A stretch of DNA of 64,000 nt from Callaeas wilsoni (GCA_013398955.1 VWPU01003113.1:62001-126000), one strand, 5' to 3'. Shown: positions 1 to 13,857, counted from the stretch's first letter. Notes: a model not told the origin generated them from the sequence alone. Translations and numbers: made by a program.

Positions 1-436
1 TCTTAAATTGAATGACCTTGTCTCAGATAAAGATGGATTTTTGCCTGCCAGTTACAAGTCCCCAAAGGCTGGACTAATACACAGATGTGGATCATACTGC
101 AGAACTCCACACAGAGCACTCAACCACAGCAACTAAAACACTGAGAATGTCGGGTCTAAGCATTTCACGTTATATTTCTAAGTGGATGATTACTTTTGTA
201 GAGCATCAACTGAAAATGGAGCCCTTCCTCAGCATCGCAATAGCACTAACATGAAACAGAAGTAGTATTAAAAAACTTGTATGCTACTGGATTTTCTGCT
301 AGGTGCCCAAAAGTAAAGCATCAACAATATAGCACACACTAAAAGACATAGTATTGTCAGACATATCCAAGACATCTTTTTAACATTTTGATCTGTAACT
401 CAGCTTTATTTTTCCTACTGCACAGCAAATAATTAC
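1..436 (-). other. MON2: MON2 intron 2 (partial)
   Basis: This is the beginning of intron 2 in transcript direction and it runs out of the window. It is AT-rich. I see no further exon or recognisable repeat. Confidence 0.85.
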
Positions 437-500
437 CTGCCAAAATATCTGTGTTCCGTGCAGCTATTGTTTTCACTTTTATTATTCCTGATTCAGCAGC
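437..500 (-). CDS. MON2: MON2 coding exon 2
   Basis: The exon is 64 nt: 21 codons plus one base. Acceptor TTTCTTCCAG lies just before 500, and donor GTAATT follows 437. It encodes [21 protein letters not shown]. One position (Asp in NTDIL) differs from the Glu I remember in human. The exon ends in phase 1, so the next exon outside the window must supply two bases of a split codon. Confidence 0.95.
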
Positions 501-3500
501 CTGGAAGAAAAGAAAGTAAGTAGTTTAGATGCTATATCATACATCAGTATCTGCAAAGAAATAAAAAATATTATGGATAAATAAAAAGGTATAGTCTCAG
601 AGCAGGAAATGTGTTTGTAGTGGTTTCTGCCAGCAGACCTAATGCAGAATTGGAATTTTTGTAGCTTCTGGAACTCCCTTCCAGAATTCCACAGGAAGGG
701 TTATATTCAGAATTTTTAGAAATCATAATTCTCATTGTATTACTTTCCAGTCTTATGAATGCAAAAAAAAATCGCTAGTAAGCATAAACACTGTTACATA
801 GTCTCCATACAGTTTCAAACCACGAGTATAAAAATGAAACCCATTTTCCCCACGGATTTTGACTCCCAAATGTCCTATACAAAGTATCCCAGGGCAATAC
901 GGAGGTGCCTTTCCAACCATACTGTGTTGCTCCCAGCATGCCATCCAGTGCACAGCACCGGTTCCTCCCCTCTCCCCAGAAGTATGAGTTGGCAGAGCAG
1001 CAGCAGCGTCCTCTCCCTCGCAGGGCTGCGGGCCGGGGGCTGCGTGGCCCCGCGCGGCCGGGTGACAACCAGGGCTGCCCAGCCCAGCCGCGACATCACG
1101 CATGGCCCCAGGGGAACAGCAACTCCCTCTTCAATGCCCACTAACACCTCCCTGCACAAATCACTCGAGTCATGTTCTCCAATGGAAATCAAGCCGAACT
1201 GGAAACGTAACATTGAAGCTTTGCATTTCCAGACTATGACTTCTGAAAGCTTTGCATACAAAACACAAAAAATACATTGTACACCGTGCCTTTCCATTTT
1301 TTAATTTCATTAATACACTACAAGCCTCTGGGAAGAATTAAATAAATCAAAATAAATGCAACAGGTTTTCCCAAATTATTGGATGCAAATTGCTGGAAAA
1401 TACTGTTCTGCAAATCTGAAAGCACACTTCCCCTTTTATTTCAGCTTTGTATTTTTGTGCACTTTCCACACTAAACATTTCTATTTTTCCTCTGATACTA
1501 CTATTTAAAGATGTGTGCTGTCACCACATAAAACAGATTAGAGAAGCAGAGAAGCTGTGACAGCAGAAATATGAAAACAATGGTACATGAAGTTCTACCA
1601 AGTATTAATAATCCCTCTCCATGAGAACATTATTCCAACGAGATTTCACAGAAAGTCAGGTTAAGGTGACTGTATCAATTCACAATGAAATGTTTTAATT
1701 AAGAGCTGATATACATATTTCTCAAAATAGCTAAATGAGAAATGCAAAGCTGATTTTGTTTGGTTGGGTTTTTATAAATTTCTATTTCTCAAAACAATAT
1801 AGAAGATTAAAAATTGTCTTAAAACCCTGGAGATTTATTTAAGTTTCTCTGAACACAGTTTTCTACTTTAAAAATAAAGTCAATAATATCCACAGTAATA
1901 CAACATGCTCAAATGAGCACAAAGAAACATGAACATATATATTTTGCATAATTAAAATAAGGTGTGCCAAATGCAGCTCTTATTTATTTTAATTATATTA
2001 ACTTAATGTTTTGAAGTTCTTGAGATTTACGTCAATCTCTGTTCTTCTTTAGTTATAAATTGTCAGCTAATTGGAGGGGTTCTTGTCACAACACATTGCT
2101 CTTATTAATTAATATGAAGGATTTGTCACAGTCCAATTTCAATTATCTTCAAACTAAAACTAATCACATCTACAATTGATTTCTGTCTTGCCAGAAGTCA
2201 TAAACTCATTCTAATTCAAAGAAATATTAAGCCTGCTTCTATTAGTGGCATTCACAAACACCATGCACTTTGTACAAAAATTTTCCGACATAATGGCTCT
2301 CAGTTGTTTCCATGCTGGCTTTATATAAAATAGTATACATTTTTTAAAAAAAAAAAAAGGAAAAACAAAACAACTGCTGAATGTAAGCATTGCTCTCCAT
2401 GAGATACAGAAATTTGTATGATCATCTGCATTATGTAATGGTTTCTATTCAGAATCCCAGTTAAAAATGTTTACAGCTAAAAACTAATTACGCTGCACAC
2501 ATCCTACAAAAGAAAAATAAAGTACTCTACTGTATGTGTAAAAGAGACAACACATTATTAAAAAAATACCTCAGCTGATCACAAATAGCCAACAGAAAAC
2601 GTGATAACTATAAACAGTTCTAATCTGTATACATGAATGTAAAAGTGTGCTTGGATTGAATCAATTTAAGTGGCAAATTAAAAGATATATTCATAGCTTT
2701 TAAGTTTACAAATTTACATCAATTATATAGCAGTCTGCAGGACACTGCCACATGAGAAAAGGATCTTATAAAATACTAATCAAGGAGAGAGACAGCATTA
2801 CAGTGTGTGTATTTACGGGTACGAATATGATAATTTACTTTCACATAAATATAAGGCACCATGTTTTTAAAGCAATCATCAATTTTAGATGTAACATTAC
2901 CAGCTTCCCTTAGCACTGCAACTCGTAGTAGTCTAATGAGCAAGTCAGTTCTCTCCTTATTTTGAAAAGAAGCAAATACATGTAATTTTCCTGAAACATA
3001 ACAAAGCTTAAATGTACTTAAAACCTTAAGCCAATTAGATTTCCAATTCAGCTGCTTTAATAACTTTGAAATGAACTGATATAAAATGTCTCAAACACGC
3101 ACCTGCCATTATTGAGTTTTGGTTCATGTTTCTCCTGAAGCAACTGCAGCATCCAGTCTGGGAAGGTGAAATATTGATGAAGAAGAGAAATTGACTCTCA
3201 GTGATAGCACATATTCAAGTCAATCTCTTCCACTACTTTGATCAGGTTTTAACCAAACAGTCAGTAATCCCACAGCAAAGTTCAACAGGACCCTCTGGGC
3301 TCAAACACTTGCCCCATCATCTTTCTGCTTCGTTGGAAGCTACCAAGTATTTGCTGATTATGTGGAAATCACCCTTCACAGAAATTGAAGTAAGGCAAAT
3401 AGAGAATTTATGTACAAAAAAAAAAAAAAACAAACCAAAACAAAAAAAAAAAAAAAAACCAACCAACCAACCAAAACAATAACAAATCAAGACAGTGCAG

Positions 3501-6500
3501 TTTCAAGTAGACTGAAAAGAAGTCTGGAAGTCTGTGCATAATAGCTATTTCCTGGCCTCAAAGTTCCTCTCTGAATATACAATCTGACAACAACATTCAC
3601 AGCTGCCTTACAGACGGAGGTTCCCTGCACGTGAGAGACCAGGATGTGGAAATGCATAGAGACTTCCAAACCCAGCTTCAGGGGTTTCTCAGATCCAAAA
3701 GTCTTCCCCTCCTAACCGACTTCTCAGTCTTCAGTTGAAACAGGGAAGAATTTCAGCCTTCCTGTCATCAGATGTGCTGTGAGCACCTTCCAGATTTTTG
3801 GAAATTTTTACTTTATTTAGGGTCTAAAGCACCTATCAGGTAACAGAGACAGGTAATATCTGCTCAGGCAATCAGGAAGGAAAGATTTAACGTATCCTCA
3901 AGCAGAACCAACATTTTCCAACATCCAGGTAACACTCACGAGCTAAATTTCTCCACATTGTAGTCTATGTACATATAAAGATCTATAACTCATAAATAGC
4001 ATATGAAGGTATTAGGATAACTGGGATATTCAATTCTACATGAATTCAGCATGATGTAAAGGCAAGCCATCCACACCAGGAGTGGTAAGTGCATCTAGAA
4101 AGTACCAGTTCTTCAAATCTGTCTTCTGGGACATCGTGGAAGCTCTTAAACCCAGCTGCAGCAGGCAATCTACGTTACCTAAAGATACCACTACAGCTAA
4201 CTCCATGATCATAACGTTACCCAGCAGCCCAAGAACGGGACGTGTCTTGGCAGCACAAAGAATAACGGCATGGCATATGCTGGAACATTTAACTCTCAGA
4301 CATCTTGGACCTCTATTGTAATGCATACAGACAGGCAAGTAAGGGACCAGAGGGGTCAGCTGGGATGTGATCCAGCAGTACATCAGGTGCTCTGCAGTAA
4401 TCTCTATGGATTTGTCTTTAGTCTGGGGTAAACAGGAAAGAGTTACCCTTCTTTTACTGAAAAATAATAACATAGTTAACAACTTTTCCTAAGGGAAAGA
4501 TGGCACAAAATTCAAATCTAAAGTGAGAAAAAACAATTGTTGTCTCTGCCGTATCAATCGGGTTTTTTAAGTTTCAAACCCGGATTTTAAAAAAAGCTTT
4601 AAAAAGGATAAACACGCTGATCTTCAAAGAAATTTGTATCTAACAATTAGTCAGCACCTTTTTTACTTTATTAACCAAAAAAACCCATATTCCCATAAGG
4701 ATTTTAATGTAACAACCAGGCGCGTGCTAATTTCTACTAAGGACTGATCTAACATTAAGGATATTTTTGTAAGAATTTTTAAATGCGATAGCATTGTTAC
4801 CAAAAGTTAATAAAACCAAGAATTTTCACTGCTAGTGCTTTCAAATGACCATTTGTGTTTTCATTGTACATTAGAGCAAATTGCTATCTCCAGAGACACT
4901 AAAATTGTTGTAACATTTGCAGTCCTCACTACACAAGTTATTGATTTCTCTATTCTAAAAAGAAAAGCATTCAGGAACAACGGTTTGTATTGGTATTTAC
5001 ATTACATTGTTTGCCAACCTTTTATTAAGACTGGATGAGAGTAATGTGTTATCTATAGACACTTCCATATCTATTAAATGAAATAAAAGAGCAATTTTTT
5101 TCTATCCACCACTGCCTGCCTTTCCAAGTGGAACACTAACTCTATATGCAACAGGTTAGACAAGAGGTTCTCCTGTCTAAAGTACAGTATCACTTCATTG
5201 TTATTCTGGCTTGCTGTGCAAAAGCACATTCTGGACCATTACCGTACCGCTAAACTAGTATTTGGAAAAGAACACTCAAAAAACTGCACTAAATTAGTCC
5301 CATGAAAACACTCAAGTGTACCACATTTGTGTGAAGAAGCATTGTACTTGCCTTCTGTATTTTAATCTTCCTCCCCATGAGTACAATCCCTACTCTGACC
5401 CTTCTCTTTTATATATGCTCATTTTACATGTGACTTAAACTGGCAAAATGCCAATTTTGATCTGACATTGCTGTGCACTCACAGGGGTTCATTACACAGA
5501 AGAATTTATCATTTTGTTAGAAAAAATGTAACATTCTGTTAGAAAAAATAAGCATTAAGAGATTCTATCATACACTTTCTTCTCCAACTGAAGATTTAAG
5601 ATATTGCAGTTTATGGTTTTTGTTTTTCAAAAACACACAATCTTGTTCATTTCCAGCTTTAGTGCAACTATATTAGTTGCTTTCATATTCAGAGTGCTCT
5701 TTCACACTTGACAGGAGTGACTACTCCTCTGGTCCATTAATCTTCTGAAATTGTCAGTTTGCAGTACCAGTAGCCAATTCAGAATCCCGAACGTTAACCA
5801 TCACTAATGCCAGGAGAATTGCCAGTGTTATCTAAAGTGCTTCAGAGCTGCTGCCTCTGGAGCTACCTCACTTGATGTGAACATAAAGATATCCAAATAC
5901 AAATATTTAACATCACAAGTCTTTATTTGACAGTCAAAATACTACACCTCAGCTGGAAAAAAATCACATATAAATTAAAAGAACAAATCACAATGCATAA
6001 CATAAAACAACTCATTACCAAACAGCACTAATGTAGACAGAAAGGCAAAAAAGCTAACACCTGCTAGAGAAGAAATACAAGCCACTTAGCAACAAATCTG
6101 TAAGTTTTACTTCTCTCTTCAACAAACAGAACAAGGACGTACTCCATATTTTGTATTGTATTCTATATAAATTATACCAATACCTAAATATTATATATAT
6201 TATAATGTATGGTATGTAATACATTAGATACCTATGTAGTGTAAGGATATCCTGAGAGAGCCTGTGTCTGCCATAAAGAGATGTCTGAGTGATCCATTCA
6301 AGTACCACACAACTGATTTTAAACCACTGAAACTGAGCACTTGCACTTGAATTTTAGTTGCATACTTTTGACACAAGAATTATCACTCTACGTTAAAAAT
6401 AAAACAACACTCTGTTTCAGAGCTTTAGGAGACATATACTTGAAGTTCAAACTAATGTTGCCTCTGGCTTGTCGATCACAACAGGTGGGACCAGGCAGCT

Positions 6501-9500
6501 TTTGAGGATTTGCCACAAGTACTATATTCAGTCAGCAATGTCCATTTGCCAGACACCTGGTAAAGAGAAGCAACAGCTGACAGTTTAGGCACTAGTTGAG
6601 AACTGGAGTCACCAAGGATTTCCAACTTCTGCTACAAGTTTCCTGTATAATCTTCAGGAAGCCATGGCAGGCAGATGGGAATTAAATCAGAGATTAGGAT
6701 GCACAAATTTAAATATTTAGACTCCCATTACAATGGAGATTGTCTCTCCTGAATGCTCCTTAATTCTTAAAGCCTCTCCTTAAGCTAATTCAGCTGACCC
6801 ACTAGCAGGGGCTCAATGCAGAGGTCTAAGCTTACGCCTCTGTATCCAAGACAACTACACGCAGACACCAGAAGACCCGTGCTTTCTGGAGCACAGGCTG
6901 CAAGCCAAGGAATAAACATTATTGTATCTCAAGTGGCAATGTAGAACACCTAGTGTGTAGGTGATAGAAGGAATCAATCCCCTGGCTACGAGATACTCTG
7001 AATAGTTCTTTGGATCTATTGACTGTATTTCCATAACAAGCCAAGCCTGCACAATCAATGAAGCTTAGACACCCAACATTAGGCACCTTAATCCTGCACT
7101 GAAAAGTGTAACTTGCAAAGTGTAAAGACAGACCAATATACTGAAACTTTTAATAATTTTCTTCATTCATTAAATGCAAGGTATTACATGATGAAGAAAT
7201 TTGACCTCTGTGCCTTACATGAATCACTTTGGAACATATGCTATTTCTTCTCAAAGATTAAAATGATCACATGAAATTTATGACTTACAATGGAACATGA
7301 AGCTTAGAACACATCTGAATAGATGATGGTCCCCTAGAAATGTAAGAATTCACTTTTAAAAACATAATTTTGAAAAAATACTACTGTATAAAGGTCAATA
7401 TTGAATAAAAACCACTGCAAAATTAATGGACTCCAAATATGAAGCTAGCAGACACGGCAAGTGGTAAAGATCAGAAATTATAAAAGAAAGAAAAAAGATA
7501 TTAGGGATTACTAGTTTCAGTTTACCAGCTCAGCTATGGGCTGGCAACTCAAGAATGCTACAGAGTAATCTCCAGTCACATGCACAAAACATGCTTTAGT
7601 GCAAGCTGCGTAAGTGTGACAACATACATTTTACAGAACATTGTTTCTCTACTTCAAAATAACCTTTAAAATATTAGTTAAGTGAATACCCATTTAAAAA
7701 AACCAAAAAACTCTAGTTTTCATCCTTCTAAACTGATGTTGTGAAGAGCTGAAAATAAACTAACCGGGAAAGTTCAGTGTAGGTTAAATTCCCTGTAGGC
7801 TACAGTGTCAGAATTATTTAATCCATTTTATTCAAAAAATAAAGCAGGAAACCCAAGACCTTAGTTCCTCCTACATAAAATGGTCTATGTACAAAGGTTT
7901 CTTCTTTCCTAGGTTCATTTGGCTCATCCTTTTACCACTAAAATAGCATGAATGCAGAGCACTCAGAAACTATTCAATGCTAGAAGTACATCAAGTGACT
8001 CAGATGCCCAAATCACAAGACATTTCAGCATGTAATTTTCTTTCTTAGCCTTCTCCAATATGTCTACTGCACTATGTTCAACAAAATTTCTGAAATACTA
8101 TTACCATTAGAGAACAAACAGCTAACAAATATTCACACATTTTAACTGTTCATTCCAGTTGCATTAGGAGTCCTAATGATCACTTTGGCATTGTATACTA
8201 AATTCACTGATCTGTATCTTATTAATGTGTTTAACTTTTGCAATACATCCTCATGTTTAGCTTCACACAGCTACCCAATGACATCAGAGGTTCTCTAAAA
8301 AGGACAAGCTTCCCAATTAATTTTTTGGCATTAGCTTTAAAATGTGTTCAAGATCAGCATATCATTCCTAAACAAGAATGATTTAACCCAGGCGACTGAA
8401 CTGTCATGTATGTCACTCAATGCAAACCAGACCGGACTCCAAAGGAAGAAATGTAGAATAATGCTTGTCTTCACACAACACAACACACAGCCTCTCAGAA
8501 AGGGCAAATCCTACCTCTTGCCTCAGGCTAGTCCACACCACATCTACTGTAATTAAACAATTTAAAGTTTGCTTTGTCCAGAAGTCACTCAAATCCTACC
8601 CTTTTAACTTTTACCCTATGAGCTTTCTACTTGCCTGCAAGAAGAGTTACTTATAAAGGAAGAAAAAATAAGATTGCAAAATTGGATTCTATTCTTTTTC
8701 CTAGATACAGCAAATTACAATACAGTTTCAAAAGTATGTCTGTGTGCCAAAGGCACACACAACTCAATAAATAGCTAAGTAAAAGCAATGCCGCTTTTAC
8801 AGCAGCACAGTGAGGCTACCAAAAGCTTTCTTCCAAGAGACTCAGGAGAGCATTTCTACTGACCAAAGTATTCAAAGCTAATTCTGTGCTGCTCTTCCAG
8901 TGGAGGCAACGAACACTGCTTCTTTTCCAGCCCTACTACAGCAGTAAACACCCTAAAACATACAGGCACCTGCAACCCATTACACAACTGCCAAGAAGAG
9001 GGCACGCCCTGGCCCAGGCCAAGCTGATCCCGCCACGGGATGATGCAGTAGTCCCTGTCGACCCCAACACCACCTGCCCTCTCCCTTCCCCTCTCCTACC
9101 AGCACAAATGTGCCTGAAACTGTGCAGGGAGCTGGATAAGAGCTGATTTTTTGTGGTATTTTTTTAAACTCACTTTGCTTTTACTGCTATTTAAAAGTCA
9201 AGAAAAAAAAACCTGAGACAACACAGAGACTACAAGCCTACTAGAAAGCTGTGACTGCTTGATTGCATCTGTGTAAACAAGAAGGATTTACATACGACTG
9301 GAATTCAGGCTGTGAGAAACTTTTGGGTATACTAATTTCTCATTTTAACTCCATTATTTCTGCCAATTATAAATATTTCCCCCCTGTATTTCTATGTTTT
9401 TTAATGCAGTGGAATTATCTAACCAAATCAGATGCAGCTAACTGAACAGTATTTTCATTCTGTAATAAGAAACAGCAGGTAACCTATTTAGGACACTGAA

Positions 9501-12500
9501 CCATTTTTAATTCTGTGATAAGAGAAAATTCTTACTCTAGTTCACTAAGGAGAGCACCACCAGCTTTCCACAAATGCAGTATACAATACCAAAACTCCAG
9601 TCACTAGCAGGTTAAAATAGTTTATAACGCTCTATATGTGCAGCATGCAATTCAGTGCAGTATTAGCAGCATTACAATACTCTCTAGTACAGAGCAAATC
9701 TTAGAGCTCACTGTATTAAAAAGTACATATTAATGACGAAGTAGTATTGTTTTCTAGGAGAAACACCAGATTACTTTAGATAACATCAACAGGACTTTTG
9801 CCAAAGACTGTTTCATCCTCTGTAATTTCAAGCTTCAAAAGACAGTATGTTATTTACACTTCCCTGAGAGCTTCTATCCCATCCACGGCTGGCATCTATT
9901 TTTCTAATGGGGCAACAGAAATACATAGTGAAAATACAAACACATTTTTCAGCAATGCCATTATTTATATGTCTGCCGGTATAAACAGGTTTGGCATATC
10001 AGATACATAACCACCCAATCACTTCTTGGTCATAGTGCATAGCATTCGTGCCTAGTACACTTCTGTAGTCCATGCTGAGGAAGTATCAAACAGAAAAAAC
10101 ATCTAGCAACAAAGAGAAATGGGTTTCAAGTGTAATAGTAACTGGTATTCTCCACACCCTTAAGAAAAATAAGTCTATTACATTATTTAAACCCCAAACA
10201 TCATCAGCAACATAATTTCAGACCTACAGGTTCTTTCTGCAGCTCCCATTTTTAAAACCTTAAATGGCACAACCTAGGAAAATCCTACTGGTGTATTATT
10301 TGTCACACAGAGCACAGATAACATATGGATGCTTGAGAGCCAACAAAACATCCTGTTATTTCTCAGTTAAAAGCTCTAACTAAGGGGAAGGAAGCTGGCC
10401 ACGTACTTGTGTCCCAAGTTTAACACTGAGAGTAACTCAGTAATTTCAACATTTCTTAACAGATTACTGAAGTCAGCAAAAACCTCAGACTCTACCGCTT
10501 TAAGTTACTGGACTTACAACTACATAATTTTCACATAAGCATGACCTACTAAGAAAACTTTACAGACTCAGAGTAACAGAAAAATTGAAATGAAAAGTCC
10601 TCAAAACATTGAAGAGTTCAAGTTCCATTTTCAATAAGGATTCATTATGACCTTACTTCTACTTCCTAATTGAGGATAAGATCTAGATCCCATGGTTGGC
10701 TGCCCCCTTTTCTTCTGCATCCAAACCCCACCCTCACCCTCCTCCCCCAAAAGAACTCCAGTAAACTTCTTCAGCTGTGTCACGTACACACCTGTTCAAA
10801 GAATTATTTAATATTGTTTTGGTTTCTCTGAACCTAAGAGATACTGCATAATTTTGTAATAACATATGCATTAGAAAGGTGCTTAAAGAGTGAAAACTAA
10901 AACTCTTTTAATAAAAAGGGCTCTATTTTTCTGATCATACAACTGGTCTAAATTGTTACAGTATTGGTTAAAGGATTTACTCAAGTTAATCATCTGAGCA
11001 ACAAGCAGAACTGAGAAGTACACTACCACTTTTATCACAGCAAACCTATCAGCTAAATTCACTTTGCAGAATTTTAATACTATTAATATAAAAACAAAAC
11101 GAACAAAATAAAAACAGAACAGACAATTTGTTTTAGAAGCGGCTGAAGACAACAGCTGCAAGCAAAATCTTTGACGACATCAGACACTAGAAAGATTATG
11201 AGAAGCAGTTTACCTTCATAAAGTACCTATCGAATCTAACAACTATGATATACATCTCATAACTATTAATTTGGGACTAGGAGTTTTTCAGTAGTTTTAT
11301 CGCAGTACGGTAACCTTATTAAGTGACATGAAAGTATACACATCAACTGCAATATAAACTCATAAATTACAATGCATGTGGGAGAGTTTAGTTACACTGC
11401 AAGTAAAAAAGTGAAATTGTAAGTAGTATGAATTTGTTTTTAAAAGCCAGTATTTAAACTTGGTTTAAAAAACTGGTGCTGTTTCAAGTCAGTAAGAAGA
11501 ATATGCCATTCCTCTGAGCACACTAGGCAAATCTAATCATGATTAGACCAAAAGCATGCAATTAAAGTATCTGTTTAGCAGTTGAGATTTGACAAAAAAA
11601 GGACACCCACTTTCTTTAAAACTAGAACAAAAAAAATGGCTTCCAGAAGTGAGGAAGTAAGACCATTTCCTGCAACTGTATCATACATCCTACTGTAGGA
11701 CTGCTTTCACCTCAGACTTTCTGTAAGAGCACACAACTCCCAGCAGAAAGTCCCACCCCTTTACAAACATCTTCCACTACTATTCCAAGAAACCTATCCA
11801 AATCCCAGAAAGTTGTGAAAAAGTTTGTTAAGTGTTTTTAATGAAGAAAGCTATACAAACTGCTGTCAATTTAAAGCGAACAACACAAAAGTCGAACTTA
11901 CACAAGAATATGATAAACGTGCTGAACAAGTATGAAGTACATGCAGTAGTTACTATAATATTCAGCCACAGCAAACCTAATGAAGCATTACTAAAAATAC
12001 TAGCTTAAGAGTGACACTGTCCAACTCCTTTGTAGATCTCAAAGAAAATAAACATTAACACAGTGGGGAAACTTGTTCAGAGACTAAACAAGAGTCACAC
12101 AGTAATACACAGAAGGGAGTACAAGCAGCACTCTCATCTCCCTCCAAACACACACAGATTTCTGTTCTACTAACCGCAGCTTTTTCTTATTTACATGTGA
12201 TCACACACAATTCCTCAGGACTAATCATAACTTGTTTTCCTGTGACCACACAAAATTTCTCAAACACACCAGCATTCGTCCGCAACCTAAAATAGTACAT
12301 AACATGCTCTGCTTCAGCGTGTCGCTTCACGTCTTTCAAAACAAGCACAGTCATTAGCTTCAGTTCAGCTGTTAAAGTGTATAATACTTTGTAAAACATT
12401 AAATATGCTATCACCTAATTGGAGCTTAAGTCACAATAACACATGCAATGCCTTTCTTCTGGGCTTCTGGGTCTGCATCTTAATCTGACTTAAACTTTTA

Positions 12501-13633
12501 GTATCTTTCCAGCAAGTGGCAAACTACTGATAGGAAAAAAATTAAACTGACTGTATAAAAACAACAGAAAAACATATGGTTAAAACGTATATTTTAAGTT
12601 AGCAAGAAAAATTTCAATTGCTCTTCAGTTAAAGTCATCCTGCTCACCGAGATTACTGACATCTCAGGCTGCACAGCATAAACTCAGGTTTCAAAAATGA
12701 AACATAGAATCCTACTGTAATGAGTTTATTAAAGGTTTTTTTAAGAAGAGAGGAAAAAAAAGTAACCCAAACTTCTGTGTCTCCTAAGCTTCCTCGGCTG
12801 TGCCCACACCACTGGAAAGCCACACAAGCCCGAAACGACGCAGTAGCGATGACCCGCACAGCTCACCCCGGCAGCCACGGGTGTGCAACGGTGAGGAATA
12901 AGGCACGCCGGCCCGGGCACCACAGCCACACTTCGAGAGGGGGCAAGGCACAGAGCCCGGGGGACACCTGCGGGCCCCGGGCTCCCACCGCAGCCGCAGG
13001 GCCGGCCGGGGCTGAGCACGGCCCTCCTCGGCGGCAGCCGGCCCGTCGAGCTCCCCGCTCGCTCGGTGCCCGCACACCGGGGTGCCCGAGCCCCGGCACC
13101 CAGCTCGCCTCCGGCGAGTTTCGCTCGCTCGGTGGTGCCCAGACGGCCAAGCCGAACTTCGTGTTTTCCTCGGAGGGCGCCGAGGACGCAGCGGGGCCGC
13201 CCCCGCTTCGCCCGTCAACAGACGGTGTGTCCGTCAGCCCCGCTCCCCGAGGGGCACAGCCCGGCCCACGGCCCCCGCCTCGGCAGCGCACTGAAAACAA
13301 CACCCACAGAACGCGCGACAGGCACAACCACGTCTGGGCACAGCCCGCGGCCGTGGAGGTCGGAGCTCACCGGGAACGGCACCGGGCTTGCGACTAGAGA
13401 ACGGGCACGCCGGCAGCTCCGCTCCGGCCGGGCCGCGGGGCCAGAGAGGGCCCTCCGGAGCAGCGTCCGCCGCCCGGCTCAGCCCAGCACAGCCCGGCTT
13501 GACTCGGCTCAGCGCCACTCACCTCCTTGACGGGGGGGAATTTTTTCCGGCACTCCAGGCTAAGGCCCCGCAGGTCCCCCTGCATGTTTTCCAGCAGCTT
13601 CTTCACGGCTTCGGGGCTGCTGGTCCCGGCCAT
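437..13633 (-). CDS. MON2: MON2, 5' part of gene (coding exons 1-2 only)
   Basis: MON2 is a large peripheral membrane scaffold of the trans-Golgi and endosomes. It is related to the DCB-HUS parts of BIG/GBF Arf-GEFs but lacks a Sec7 domain, and it works with Dopey and ATP9A in endosome-to-Golgi retrieval (family knowledge). Two exons are visible. Exon 1 gives 37 residues beginning [18 protein letters not shown]. Exon 2 continues with [20 protein letters not shown]. Both closely match the human N-terminus as I remember it and form the start of the DCB domain. The splice signals are clean: donor GTGAGT after 13,523, acceptor TTCTTCCAG before 500, donor GTAATT after 437. The vertebrate protein is about 1,700 residues, so most of the gene lies beyond position 1. 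It is transcribed away from USP15 in the same direction, from a CpG-island promoter. Confidence 0.95.
985..1135. promoter_or_regulatory. Small CpG-rich patch upstream of MON2 exon 2
   Basis: About 150 bp of GC-rich DNA, with roughly a dozen CpGs between 1,018 and 1,102, sits in otherwise AT-rich intron. In transcript direction it lies about 0.5 kb upstream of exon 2. It could be an alternative promoter or enhancer, or a remnant of an unrecognised repeat. It is too short for a formal CpG island. Open frames cross it on both strands, but none resembles a known protein. Confidence 0.35.
3416..3478 (+). repeat. A-rich simple repeat with (CCAA)n
   Basis: Runs of A are interrupted by CAAACC and end in four CCAA-type units. 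This is low-complexity sequence. The preceding 200 bp does not resemble a retrocopy I can name, so a retroposed poly(A) tail is possible but unsupported. Confidence 0.8.
5511..5550 (+). repeat. Imperfect tandem duplication, about 22 bp
   Basis: Two adjacent copies share the core CTGTTAGAAAAAAT or TTGTTAGAAAAAAT. The second copy is slightly shorter. This looks like a small local slippage duplication. Confidence 0.6.
13523..13633 (-). CDS. MON2: MON2 coding exon 1 with start codon
   Basis: The exon is 111 nt, exactly 37 codons, from ATG at 13,633-13,631 to GAG at 13,525-13,523, followed by donor GTGAGT. The start has a strong context (GCGCC before the ATG and G after it). The protein begins at the position expected for vertebrate MON2. 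The frame stays open for about 560 nt upstream, to another ATG at 14,194, but that stretch is GC-rich promoter sequence and is unlikely to be translated. Confidence 0.96.
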
Positions 13634-13857
13634 GGCGCCGCCGGGCCGGCCCCGGGCCGGGCGCTGTTCCGAGCGGGCAGGGGCAGCGCCTGTCGCTCCG
13701 CGGCCCCGGCCGACACGTCTGCGCCCCACACCGGAACCCTCCGGCCCCGGCCGCGTCCCCTCCCCGCGCCGCGTCCCCCCTTCTCCCACAATCCCGGGCG
13801 CCGGCAGCTTCCGCACACACGGCCGGGGGCGGGGAGAGCGGCGGCCGCCGGCAGCGA

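Larger units (their letters stand above)
501..13522 (-). other. MON2: MON2 intron 1 (13.0 kb)
   Basis: This long first intron carries no exon I can support and is unusually free of recognisable CR1. It contains a CpG-rich patch near 985-1,135, an A-rich low-complexity tract at 3,416-3,478, a short imperfect tandem duplication at 5,511-5,550, a moderately GC-rich patch near 8,990-9,130, and the edge of the promoter CpG island from about 12,780. An open frame of 148 codons at 4,036-4,482 (minus strand) matches no family I recognise. The rest is AT-rich DNA in which I see nothing specific. Confidence 0.8.

Noticed and set aside
759..1304. Open frames of 181 (plus) and 140 (minus) codons
   Set aside because: They overlap each other around a GC-rich patch and show no known domain and no splice-consistent extension into MON2.
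3201..3482. Retrocopy with poly(A) tail ending in the A-rich tract
   Set aside because: The upstream sequence matches no gene I know. The A tract is interrupted and grades into CCAA repeats, which fits a simple repeat better.
13782..13797. ZNF143-like motif (CTCCCACAATCCCGGG) in the MON2 promoter
   Set aside because: It only loosely matches the ACTACAATTCCC consensus, so it was not listed as a site.
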